From Bacteroidales bacterium (lineage in GTDB: Bacteria > Bacteroidota > Bacteroidia > Bacteroidales > JALTDM01): a stretch of 7,107 nt of DNA. Made by a program: the position numbers and the translations under genes. Below, in pieces: positions 1-6,504 of this stretch. The stretch is from contig JALTDM010000221.1 in assembly GCA_027074135.1 (NCBI GenBank), positions 1 through 7,107 on the forward strand. The letters run 5' to 3'. A model generated the notes under the pieces. It was not told the origin of the DNA. It searched no databases and saw only the letters and a program-made list of their open reading frames with translations. The first letter of the stretch is position 1. Each line of letters opens with the position of its first letter.

Positions 1-54
1 GTGGAAAACGATTGTATTGTGGATTTTGAAAAACACTTTTGGGTGCCGTGCAAC

Positions 55-83
55 AAAAAAGGCCGCCAGTTTTAGGCGACCTT
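55..83 (-). terminator. Rho-independent terminator after the small HD-domain gene
   Basis: On the minus strand a GC-rich stem GGTCGCC / GGCGGCC (plus arms 75-81 and 61-67, one G-T wobble) closes a 7-base loop. Two A-T pairs extend it, and it runs into six U residues (plus 55-60). It begins about 10 bases after the TAA stop of the HD-domain gene. There is no T-run on the plus-strand side, so it is directional. The remaining bases 1-54 hold no gene that I can support. Confidence 0.85.
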
Positions 84-93
84 ATATTGAGTA

Positions 94-654
94 TTATTTT
101 CCTGATGGTTTTAATCTGTTTTTGAACGGCAGGAATGTCATAAAGTCTGCGTGGTGGACAATATATGCTTCCACACTTCTTGTTACCATATCGCCTTCGC
201 CTGCGTGTGCTGCAATAATGTGCTGAACTTCTGCAGGAATGCCTGCTTCGGCAGCGAGTGCTACTCCGGAAAACGGATGTCTTACATATTTGCCGTAATC
301 GCCTACCACTGCATTACCGTTTTCGTCCAAAGTGTATTCAAGCAATTTGCCTACATCACAAAGAATAGCACCTGAAATCAATACGTCCATATCTATAGGA
401 AGTGCACCATTATACATTTCAAGTATGGTTTCTGCACTTTTTTTAGAAATGTGCACAACAGACCTTTTGTGCTCCATAAAAGTAACAACAGGTCCGTCAA
501 CTTTAAGGGTAAAAGGTATTCTGTTCAGGTCGTCAGCCGATAGTACGCTTCTTTCCAAGGCAAGTTCCCAAACTTTTGCGGTTTTTTCCCTTAATTCTGT
601 GTCTTTTATCCATTCAAGTTCTTCTTTCCAGAGTTTAAGTACATCTACGTTCAT
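94..654 (-). CDS. Small HD-domain protein with an H-to-C change in the HD motif
   Basis: This is a 186-residue soluble protein with no signal peptide or membrane segment. It looks like a stand-alone HD-superfamily metal-dependent phosphohydrolase. Visible landmarks are an early His (H68, in RSVVHIS), the segment GAILCDVGKLLEY (residues 95-107), H126 (RHP), H145 and H150 (QHIIAAHAGEGD) and H167-H168-A-D170. The spacing fits a multi-histidine metal site of the HD family. The canonical HD doublet, however, is C99-D100: the codon is TGT, two changes from a His codon. The preceding dehydrogenase gene has its own terminator-like hairpin in the 72-base gap, and I find no clear TAnnTTTG box for this gene, so it may depend on read-through. 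A strong terminator follows. The ATG start is preceded by an A-rich leader without Shine-Dalgarno, usual in Bacteroidota. The substrate is unknown. The HD fold call is fairly firm; catalytic activity is not certain. Confidence 0.85.
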   Translation of the reverse strand: MNVDVLKLWKEELEWIKDTELREKTAKVWELALERSVLSADDLNRIPFTLKVDGPVVTFMEHKRSVVHISKKSAETILEMYNGALPIDMDVLISGAILCDVGKLLEYTLDENGNAVVGDYGKYVRHPFSGVALAAEAGIPAEVQHIIAAHAGEGDMVTRSVEAYIVHHADFMTFLPFKNRLKPSGK

Positions 655-675
655 TGTTTTGTATTTTTAATTATG

Positions 676-707
676 GTTAAAAGAAAACCGGCACAAAGTC
701 CGGTTAA
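676..707 (-). terminator. Probable terminator after the dehydrogenase gene
   Basis: On the minus strand AACCGG and CCGGTT (plus 700-705 and 686-691) form a perfect 6-bp stem around an 8-base loop, followed by TTCTTTT. It lies 21 bases downstream of the dehydrogenase stop and upstream of the HD-domain gene. The stem is short and the T-run is interrupted, so termination may be partial. Confidence 0.6.
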
Positions 708-726
708 TCACAAAATTTAAGAATTC

Positions 727-1917
727 TTATTTCAATTTTTGGATAATTGCATCAGCCATTTGAGTGGTTGTAGCAGCACCTTTTTTAATTACATCTTGTG
801 CACCTTTCATCTTCAGCAAATCATAAGTTCTCACTTTTCCTTCTTTGATAACATCAGCTATAGCTTTGCGAATTTTTTCAGCTTTTTTGTTTTCACCAAT
901 GTGGTCTAGCATCATACAAGCTGCTTCAATCATTGCAATCGGGTTAACGATTGGCGGATCAAATTCCGCATATTTAGGCGCGGAACCGTGTGTGGGTTCA
1001 AATATAGCTACATCATCACCGATATTTGCGCTGGCGGCAAATCCCAAACCACCAACCAATCCTGCGAATCCGTCTGATACAATGTCTCCGAACAAATTAC
1101 CGGCAACTATTACTCCGTAATTTTCAGGATTTTTTGTTAGCCACATCATTTGAGCATCAATATTTGTATTCCAAAGTTCAATTTCAGGATAATCTTTAGC
1201 CTTGATTTCTTTTGCCATTTGATACATCATTCCTGATGTTTCGCGGATAACATTTGGTTTTTCGCAAACAGTAACAGATTTATAGCCGTATTCCTTTGCG
1301 TGTTCAAATGCAGCTCTCAAAATTCTTTCTGTTGCCTTTTTTGTGAAAATACGAGAAGATATTGCTAATTCTTCTTTCGGAACAATACCGAATTTTTTTG
1401 CGAATTTTGGGTGAGACATAAAAGCTTTATGAACTTCTTCAGGAGGATTTGACCATTCAACTCCGGAGTAAAGACCTTCTGTGTTTTGTCTGAAAATAAC
1501 AACATCTACTTTGGGTTCTTCTATTTCGCCGTTTGTACCTCTTCTTATAAAGTTTAGAGGATTGCCTTCGTAAGTGTGGCATGGTCTGATACTTATATCA
1601 AGATCGAAAATTTGTCTCAATCCTACAATGGGGCTTGAGTAAATATAGCCTTTGCCTTGAAGTTCAGGTGCAAGTTCTTTTGCAGCTTCTTCTTTTGGTT
1701 TGGATGTAATTGCTCCAAAAAGTCCGATTTTATGTTTTTTTATAAGTTCTATAGTTCTTTCTGGAAGCGGATTACCTTCTTTTCTCCAAAATTCCCAACC
1801 AATATCACCTTCTACATAATCAGCTTCAAAACCTGCGGCATCCAAAACTCTAATAGTTTCTTCCAAAACTACTTTTCCTATGCCATCTCCTGGCATTTTC
1901 ACTATTGTTCTTTTCAT
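727..1917 (-). CDS. Isocitrate/isopropylmalate-family dehydrogenase (probably isocitrate dehydrogenase)
   Basis: This 396-residue cytoplasmic enzyme belongs to the beta-decarboxylating 2-hydroxyacid dehydrogenases. The family oxidises and decarboxylates substrates such as isocitrate, 3-isopropylmalate or homoisocitrate, using NAD(P) and Mg2+ or Mn2+. The N-terminal GDGIG (10-14) is the family signature. By motif alignment to E. coli isocitrate dehydrogenase, R101, R111 and R143 match the substrate arginines. Y150 (NTEGLYSGVEW) and K220 match the catalytic Tyr/Lys pair, and D254, D278 and D282 match the metal aspartates. The cofactor loop EPTHGSAPKYA carries K315-Y316, the Lys-Tyr pair linked to NADP use, rather than the Asp-Ile of NAD-type isopropylmalate dehydrogenases. 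The substrate loop is S95-P-I97, whereas isocitrate dehydrogenase has S-L-N, so isocitrate is likely but not proven. No leu genes or other citrate-cycle genes are adjacent. The length is normal and the frame intact. The ATG sits about 20 bases downstream of a predicted promoter and lacks Shine-Dalgarno. Confidence 0.9.
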   Translation of the reverse strand: MKRTIVKMPGDGIGKVVLEETIRVLDAAGFEADYVEGDIGWEFWRKEGNPLPERTIELIKKHKIGLFGAITSKPKEEAAKELAPELQGKGYIYSSPIVGLRQIFDLDISIRPCHTYEGNPLNFIRRGTNGEIEEPKVDVVIFRQNTEGLYSGVEWSNPPEEVHKAFMSHPKFAKKFGIVPKEELAISSRIFTKKATERILRAAFEHAKEYGYKSVTVCEKPNVIRETSGMMYQMAKEIKAKDYPEIELWNTNIDAQMMWLTKNPENYGVIVAGNLFGDIVSDGFAGLVGGLGFAASANIGDDVAIFEPTHGSAPKYAEFDPPIVNPIAMIEAACMMLDHIGENKKAEKIRKAIADVIKEGKVRTYDLLKMKGAQDVIKKGAATTTQMADAIIQKLK

Positions 1918-1942
1918 AATTATCTGTGTTTTATGGTTGGGT

Positions 1943-1971
1943 CAAAAATATTAAAAACTTTGATATACAAA
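1943..1971 (-). promoter_or_regulatory. Predicted Bacteroidota-type promoter of the dehydrogenase gene
   Basis: On the minus strand TATTTTTG (plus 1943-1950) matches the Bacteroidota -7 consensus TAnnTTTG. A TTTG lies 17 bases upstream (plus 1968-1971) in the place of the -33 element. The spacing is slightly short. It would give a leader of roughly 20 bases before the ATG. The gap is AT-rich, so a chance match is possible. Confidence 0.45.
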
Positions 1972-2043
1972 TACTTTTTTGTAAGAAAAGACATTTTTTT
2001 GATTTAATTTTCAACTTTGTAACTATATTGCTGAATGGACGAA

Positions 2044-2061
2044 GGGTAATAAATTATACCC
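2044..2061. repeat. Inverted repeat GGGTA-N8-TACCC between dehydrogenase and WYL genes
   Basis: Five-base arms (2044-2048 and 2057-2061) flank an 8-base AT-only spacer in the 218-base gap 1918-2135. No T-run follows on either strand, so it is not an obvious terminator. It could be an operator upstream of the dehydrogenase promoter or chance. Apart from the promoter and the palindrome at 2126-2139, I see nothing else in this gap. Confidence 0.25.
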
Positions 2062-2120
2062 GTATATACAATTTCTCGAAGGTTGTTTTTGCCAATGGGT
2101 TTTAAAAATTATAGATGATA

Positions 2121-2139
2121 AAAACATAATAGCTATTAT
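2121..2139 (-). terminator. Weak AT-rich hairpin at the end of the WYL gene
   Basis: The 14-base sequence ATAATAGCTATTAT (2126-2139) is a perfect palindrome that includes the TAA stop of the WYL gene. On the minus strand GTTTTT follows. It can form only a short AT stem, so it is a weak terminator candidate. It could instead be a protein-binding palindrome. Confidence 0.3.
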
Positions 2140-3032
2140 TCATATTGTTTTAAAGCTTTTTGCAATCTGGTTTTTATCTCTATCAAAAGGTTTGAAGGAT
2201 TTATAACTTTTACATTGTCTCCATGCGAAAGCAAATCCATGATAAAATCTTCAGTAGGAACTATGGTTAGTTCTATTCTTATTTCTTCTTCGTTGTCAAT
2301 AAGTATTTTTTGGCTGTGGTGTATTGGAACGGTTTTTATGTATTTGCCGTGCACTGGATTAAAGGAAAGTATGATTCGCTTGGGTTTTACACCGATTAAT
2401 GTTACTATGCCGTAAAAGTCCCGAAAGAAATTTTCAGCATCAAAATTTATATATTTTCTTACAGGTTCATCAGTCAGGTCAAGTTCTATAATCCTATCCA
2501 ATCCGAAAGTCTTAATAATTCCTTCTTTCGTATCATATGCCACTAAATACCATCTGTAGCGAAACTCCTTCAATATCAATGGTTCAACATAGTATTCGTC
2601 CCAAGTTTCTGCAGTAAATTTTTTGTAAAACAATCTTAAAATTTTCCGGTTTTTTAAAGCTGTCAACATATCTATAAAATATTCTTTGCCTTTTGAGTTT
2701 TTTTTGTCCGGCAAAATATAAGTTGATAAATTCAATCCGAGATTAGCAGCGGCAACAGTATGTAATGAATCCAAAATCCATTCGTTTCTTTCATAATTCT
2801 CTTCCGAAATACGATAGTTTTTTTCCGCTTTATCAAAATAAATTTCGATACCAAAAATTTGCCTGATAAGTTTAATATCTCTTTGTAATGTTCGTTGCGA
2901 TATACTAAGTTTATATCCGTATATAGAACCTTGTGTTTCCAAATGCCATTGAAGGTCTTCAAAACTTAAAGGGTGTTTTTTTAGGGCATTTATAATAAAA
3001 GTGTGTCTGAGTAAAATTTCATTGATTGCCAT
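2136..3032 (-). CDS. WYL-domain transcriptional regulator
   Basis: A 298-residue DNA-binding regulator of the HTH plus WYL type. The N-terminal 75 residues look like a helix-turn-helix, with the recognition helix near SQRTLQRDIKLIR (45-57). The WYL domain covers about 122-183, with the diagnostic R160-W161-Y162-L163 strand and a following FGLDRI (176-181). A C-terminal WCX-like extension (about 215-290) completes the usual architecture. WYL domains are known or proposed to bind nucleic acid or small ligands and to act as activators or repressors. I chose the ATG at 3032. The frame stays open upstream to a TTG at 3074, but MAINE... fits the beginning of Bacteroidota WYL proteins, and the added 14 residues have no recognisable function. 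The gene follows the glycosyltransferase by 65 bases on the same strand. Its target is not shown by the sequence, and no defence genes are present nearby. Confidence 0.9.
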   Translation of the reverse strand: MAINEILLRHTFIINALKKHPLSFEDLQWHLETQGSIYGYKLSISQRTLQRDIKLIRQIFGIEIYFDKAEKNYRISEENYERNEWILDSLHTVAAANLGLNLSTYILPDKKNSKGKEYFIDMLTALKNRKILRLFYKKFTAETWDEYYVEPLILKEFRYRWYLVAYDTKEGIIKTFGLDRIIELDLTDEPVRKYINFDAENFFRDFYGIVTLIGVKPKRIILSFNPVHGKYIKTVPIHHSQKILIDNEEEIRIELTIVPTEDFIMDLLSHGDNVKVINPSNLLIEIKTRLQKALKQYE

Positions 3033-3097
3033 AACTTTTAATTTTTTTGGCAAGATAATAATTTGTGGCGACAAACCGTGTCGTTGCTGAAGTAATT

Positions 3098-4030
3098 TTA
3101 TTCAATAATTTCTTTAATAATATAAACAGGACGTTTTTTTTGTTCCTCGAATATGTATCCTATATAAATTCCCATTATTCCCAAAACCAGAAACAAAATG
3201 GATGACATAAAAGAAACCAAAACAACAATAGTAGTATAGCCTGGAGGAGTATTGCCTATGAATTTCATAATTATGGAATAAATTGCCACAATTAGTGCGA
3301 GCAAGCCGAACCCTAATCCTAGATAAATACTAAGATAAAGCGGTAGTTTTGAGTATGATACCATTGCTTCGATAGAAAGAATAAAAAGTTTTGTTAGACT
3401 GTAATTACTCTTACCTGCAAATCTCTCTATAGCTTCGTATTCTACATAATCTTTTTCAAAACCCATATTTTGAATTACGCCTCTCAAAAAAAGTTTTCTT
3501 TCGGTAAATTGTTGTATAATAACGTCTTTTACCTTTTCAGAAATGAGAAAAAAGTCACTGACATTGGGTTCAAAGTTGAAAGGTGAAATAATATTTATAA
3601 ACTTGTAAAAAAGCCAAGTAGTAAATCTTTTGGATATGCCTGCATCTTTTCTGAATTTTCTTTTTGCCAAAATTATTTCCTTATTTGTTTTTAAAGCTTT
3701 TTGATACATTTTATATGCAACGGATGTTGGATGTTGCATATCCGCATCCATGCAAATCACATATTTACCTGTGGAATTATTAAGTCCAGCTGACATAGCT
3801 GCTTCATGTCCGAAATTTTTGCTGAAGTTTACAAGTTTTATTCGGGTGTCGGATGTTTCTTCTTTTATTTTTAGGTTTTTAAGTAATTCAAAACTGTTAT
3901 CAATGCTACCATCGTTTACAAAAATAAGTTCTTTAGATACGGGAATGGTCGTTTTAATTGCTTTTAGCAATGGCACAAGGTTTTGTTCTTCGTTATATAC
4001 CGAGATTACTATACTTAGTTCAGGTTTCAT
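3098..4030 (-). CDS. Family 2 glycosyltransferase, GtrB/DPM1-like, membrane-anchored
   Basis: This 310-residue protein resembles polyprenyl-phosphate sugar transferases (GtrB, ArnC and DPM1 group), which move a sugar from a nucleotide donor to undecaprenyl phosphate at the cytoplasmic face of the inner membrane. The GT-A domain begins with SIVISVYNEEQN (6-17), then VNDGSIDNS (38-46), NFGHEAAMSAG (72-82), the metal-binding DADMQHP (95-101) and the R-x-AGKSNYS loop (about 203-211). Two C-terminal transmembrane helices (about 232-256 and 265-290) match the GtrB layout. A basic tail follows. I chose the ATG at 4030. An in-frame TTG at 4042 would add four residues but has no support. The gene overlaps the end of the upstream membrane-protein gene by 11 bp, which indicates one transcript and probable translational coupling. 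The sugar and the final acceptor cannot be read from the sequence. Confidence 0.92.
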   Translation of the reverse strand: MKPELSIVISVYNEEQNLVPLLKAIKTTIPVSKELIFVNDGSIDNSFELLKNLKIKEETSDTRIKLVNFSKNFGHEAAMSAGLNNSTGKYVICMDADMQHPTSVAYKMYQKALKTNKEIILAKRKFRKDAGISKRFTTWLFYKFINIISPFNFEPNVSDFFLISEKVKDVIIQQFTERKLFLRGVIQNMGFEKDYVEYEAIERFAGKSNYSLTKLFILSIEAMVSYSKLPLYLSIYLGLGFGLLALIVAIYSIIMKFIGNTPPGYTTIVVLVSFMSSILFLVLGIMGIYIGYIFEEQKKRPVYIIKEIIE

Positions 4031-5486
4031 TATAGGACGCAAATTTTAGTATAAATTTAATGTAAATATAGTAAATGATAAGGCTGAAGCCTAATATTGG
4101 GAAAAAGGAATTGTAAGTAGTATAATCCCCGGAATAAATTGCAAAAGAAATTATTGATAATGGTAAAGATGAAGTAAGTAAAATTAAATGGCTCCATTCT
4201 TTTCTTTTCCAAAGCCATATGGCAAAAATCAGTGAAATCCATCCCATAGCATTAAAGGGAAGTGTCACGGTAAAAATTCTAATTATTCGTTTTATCAAAA
4301 TATTTATATACCATAATGGATTATTTTTAATATCTGAAAGTACTTTTTCTTTGACTACTTCTTCGTATTCGTCGTAATCATCAAATTTTTTGTAATAAAG
4401 GCTATCTTTGTCATAATATTCGTCCAAATAATACTTATGCCCGTCATATTTTAAATCTAGTCCGTACTTCTTTTTTAATACAGGAATAGCGTAATTGTAT
4501 GCTACTGTATCATTCCATTTGTAGCCGTATTTTGTGTCAAAATCTCCAAGACCGCAAAATACCGGATGCCAGAATCTGTGTCCTTTTATTCGTTTACCTG
4601 TGTAAGGATGACCTCCGTATTTTTCGACCAATTTGTATGCTTGAACAAACTTGTAATCAAAGTATTTTTCAACTTCTTTTTTAGTAATGATAAATCCGAA
4701 CCCAACTAAAAAAATCAATAGTATTTTGTTTACCCATTTGGTTTTGGTGAAAAAATAAATAATAATTGCCGAAAGTAAAACTACGGAAATTTCGCCTCGT
4801 ATTTCCGAGAAAAATCCTATAATTATGCCGGATGCTAAAGTTATGATTAATTGTTTGATATTAATTTTGGAATTTGTTCGCCTTTGGTAAATAAAATTTA
4901 AGTTAATTGCTATTATTATCAAAAATACGGAGCCTAAAAGAGCAAAAATATTGTTTCTGCCATACACTTCAAATATGAAAAACGGTGTTAAGTTTACAGT
5001 TAGTGCTATTATTGCTCCAAGTACGGGTTTACCAATGTCTTTGTATGCAAAAAGAATTGATAATAAGGCTATAACGAATATTATAGCATTGAAAAGTTTT
5101 ATGGAAGGATTTTTCGGACTGCCGTTTAATATGGCATCAGGCATATATGCAACTATGCGAAGGTTCTCGCCCAATCTACTCCAATGTTTGTATTCCATGA
5201 TAAGGTTTTGTCCGTTTTGCTTTATTTCTTTCCATGCTCCTTCTTTTGAATATTCCGGATTTGGATTTAATGTAGCAAGCGGGAAATACCCAGTGTAATA
5301 AAAAAAATAAATGAATTTATATGCTTTGTCCGGCGAAAAACCGGAAGCGTCGTTTCTTGATTGAATTCTAGGAATCGGATGAGTTCTTGAATAAATGTAA
5401 AGAGAGGTATTTGAGATAATTACAAATAAAAAAGCAACCCAAAAAATATATTTAGGAAAGAGAAGTTTTTTTAAAAGTTTCTGCAT
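4020..5486 (-). CDS. Polytopic membrane protein of unknown function, candidate lipid-linked-sugar transferase
   Basis: I do not recognise a named family for this 488-residue protein. Hydrophobic segments suggest about ten membrane helices: near 13-33, 129-148, 155-173, 178-200, a pair within 211-247, 252-269, 392-410, 412-451 (two) and 456-480. Two large polar loops stand out. Residues 34-128 include N45-D46-A-S-G and a stretch rich in Trp and Tyr. Residues 270-390 include FWHPVFCGLGDFDTKYGY (305-322) with W324-N-D326, and then a very Tyr/Asp/Lys-rich run (347-375). This alternation of helices and big extracytoplasmic loops, next to a GtrB-like glycosyltransferase, resembles GT-C enzymes that use polyprenyl-phosphate sugars, but I see no diagnostic GT-C motif. 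The ATG at 5486 is preceded by GGACAG, a weak ribosome site, and lies shortly after the terminator of the lipoprotein gene. Its 3' end overlaps the glycosyltransferase start. The gene is certain; its function is inferred. Confidence 0.85.
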   Translation of the reverse strand: MQKLLKKLLFPKYIFWVAFLFVIISNTSLYIYSRTHPIPRIQSRNDASGFSPDKAYKFIYFFYYTGYFPLATLNPNPEYSKEGAWKEIKQNGQNLIMEYKHWSRLGENLRIVAYMPDAILNGSPKNPSIKLFNAIIFVIALLSILFAYKDIGKPVLGAIIALTVNLTPFFIFEVYGRNNIFALLGSVFLIIIAINLNFIYQRRTNSKINIKQLIITLASGIIIGFFSEIRGEISVVLLSAIIIYFFTKTKWVNKILLIFLVGFGFIITKKEVEKYFDYKFVQAYKLVEKYGGHPYTGKRIKGHRFWHPVFCGLGDFDTKYGYKWNDTVAYNYAIPVLKKKYGLDLKYDGHKYYLDEYYDKDSLYYKKFDDYDEYEEVVKEKVLSDIKNNPLWYINILIKRIIRIFTVTLPFNAMGWISLIFAIWLWKRKEWSHLILLTSSLPLSIISFAIYSGDYTTYNSFFPILGFSLIIYYIYIKFILKFASYNET

Positions 5487-5502
5487 CTGTCCGACGAATT
5501 AC

Positions 5503-5531
5503 AAAAAAGCCCCAACAAAGAGGGCTTTTTT
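5503..5531 (-). terminator. Strong, potentially bidirectional terminator after the lipoprotein gene
   Basis: A perfect 10-bp stem AAAAAAGCCC / GGGCTTTTTT (5503-5512 and 5522-5531) with a 9-base loop lies 8 bases after the lipoprotein stop. The arms supply a U-run on either strand, so it could work in both directions, but only the minus-strand gene needs it. It separates the lipoprotein from the membrane-protein/glycosyltransferase pair. The 16 bases left between it and the next ATG leave little space for a promoter, which may overlap the hairpin. Confidence 0.9.
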
Positions 5532-5539
5532 TATAATAT

Positions 5540-6415
5540 TTAGTCAACCATTATCACCAGATACTTTGATACGCTCCAAAATTTATCAGGATCTTTTATT
5601 ACAAGTTTTTCAATTAATTTACCGTTATCGTTTTTTACAAATTTATAAGAACCGGCAGGATGGCTTGTTATGAGTTCAGCTTTTTTTGATGCTATTGGAA
5701 TTTCTTTTACATCACGTATATCTATAGTTGTGAAATAGTTTTTGTTGAAATCTTCTCTCAATTTTGATATACGTCCTATACCGACAAATCCACCTGTTCT
5801 TGTAATTACTCCGTTTTCTAATAATTCTTTTTTGTTCCCAATTACATAATAAGCTGTGTGTATTTCAGTATCTTGCTTGCTTATGGTTTCATCTTTTTTA
5901 ACATTTTCTATAGAAAGTGAATCAACGTTGTTTTCTAAAGCTGTTATTTGAATATTCATATTTTCCAATTTGGTTTTTAATGCTGAAATTTCTGTGTCTT
6001 TTGCTGCAATTTGTTCTTCGAGTTTAGCAATAGTCTTTTTTAATGATTTTATTTTCAAACCGGCGCCTCTCAGTCTTTTTTCAAGTTTTATTAGTTTTTC
6101 TTTATTTTCTTGTAATAAATTGTAGATTGTTTGAATATCATTGTTGATTTGTTCTTTTGCTTCGGGTGAATTTTCAGCATTGGTTGATGAAACATCTATT
6201 ATATGTTCTTTTTCTTTAATTGTTTTCAGGTTGTCTTGAATGTCTGAAAAAGCATTAAAAAATTCATCTACCACACTATCTCTTTGGTTGAGGGCTTGCA
6301 ACAAGCTGTCTTGTTTTTGTTGCATTTGTTTGAGTTCTTCTTCGTGGTTGTTGCAAGATGCCAAAAAAAGCACTGCAATGAACGGCACAGCTAATTTTAA
6401 AATGTTTACTTTCAT
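5540..6415 (-). CDS. Coiled-coil lipoprotein of unknown function
   Basis: This 291-residue protein starts with a type II signal peptide: K2/K7, a hydrophobic core (8-18) and the lipobox L18-A-S-C21, so it should be lipidated at Cys21 and exported. Residues about 24-70 and 86-185 are strongly heptad-like and charged, indicating two coiled-coil blocks separated by a polar Ser/Asn/Pro-containing linker (75-85). A C-terminal globular part (about 186-291) begins with TAYYVIGNKKEL (187-198) and contains GGFVGIGR (208-215). I recall this arrangement from uncharacterised Bacteroidota lipoproteins but know no function. The acidic HEEE soon after Cys21 vaguely resembles Bacteroidota surface-export signals, without being a clear match. 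A good -7 box lies 24 bases upstream of the ATG and a strong terminator follows, so it is probably a single-gene transcript. There is no Shine-Dalgarno, only an A/T-rich leader. Confidence 0.88.
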   Translation of the reverse strand: MKVNILKLAVPFIAVLFLASCNNHEEELKQMQQKQDSLLQALNQRDSVVDEFFNAFSDIQDNLKTIKEKEHIIDVSSTNAENSPEAKEQINNDIQTIYNLLQENKEKLIKLEKRLRGAGLKIKSLKKTIAKLEEQIAAKDTEISALKTKLENMNIQITALENNVDSLSIENVKKDETISKQDTEIHTAYYVIGNKKELLENGVITRTGGFVGIGRISKLREDFNKNYFTTIDIRDVKEIPIASKKAELITSHPAGSYKFVKNDNGKLIEKLVIKDPDKFWSVSKYLVIMVD

Positions 6416-6438
6416 AATTTTTATTTTTTTTGATTGTG

Positions 6439-6446
6439 CAAATGTA
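6439..6446 (-). promoter_or_regulatory. Predicted -7 promoter element of the lipoprotein gene
   Basis: TACATTTG on the minus strand is a full match to the Bacteroidota -7 consensus TAnnTTTG, 23 bases upstream of the ATG. Transcription would start near 6432, giving a leader of about 16 bases. No TTG -33 element is evident at the expected distance, where the sequence is A/T-rich. Confidence 0.55.
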
Positions 6447-6478
6447 TTTTAAAATTTTTATAAGTTTAATTTTAAATG

Positions 6479-6493
6479 CTTAAATCATTTAAG
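6479..6493 (-). terminator. Weak AT-rich hairpin after the 7TMR-HD gene
   Basis: CTTAAA and TTTAAG (6-base perfect arms, 3-base loop) lie 11 bases downstream of the 7TMR-HD stop. The stem is AT-rich and is followed on the minus strand by CATTTAAAATT rather than a clean T-run, so it is a poor terminator and may be chance. Confidence 0.3.
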
Positions 6494-6504
6494 ACTGGTA
6501 AGTT

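Noticed and set aside
17..670. Plus-strand open frames of 69, 74 and 112 codons near the left end
   Set aside because: They lie mostly antisense to the HD-domain gene, have no recognisable domains, and their composition is that of an antisense shadow.
1657..2007. Plus-strand open frame of 116 codons over the dehydrogenase start
   Set aside because: It is a Phe/Ser/Lys-rich shadow of the antisense coding strand and AT-rich leader, with no domain.
3033..3074. Longer WYL protein starting at TTG 3074
   Set aside because: The ATG at 3032 gives the usual N-terminus for the family; the extra 14 residues have no support.
3065..3087. Hairpin between the glycosyltransferase and WYL genes as a terminator
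   Set aside because: On the coding strand only five base pairs form and no T-run follows. The longer pairing needs several G-U pairs on the opposite strand, where no gene is present.
4031..4042. Longer glycosyltransferase starting at TTG 4042
   Set aside because: It would add only four residues before a good ATG that leads directly into the GT-A first strand.
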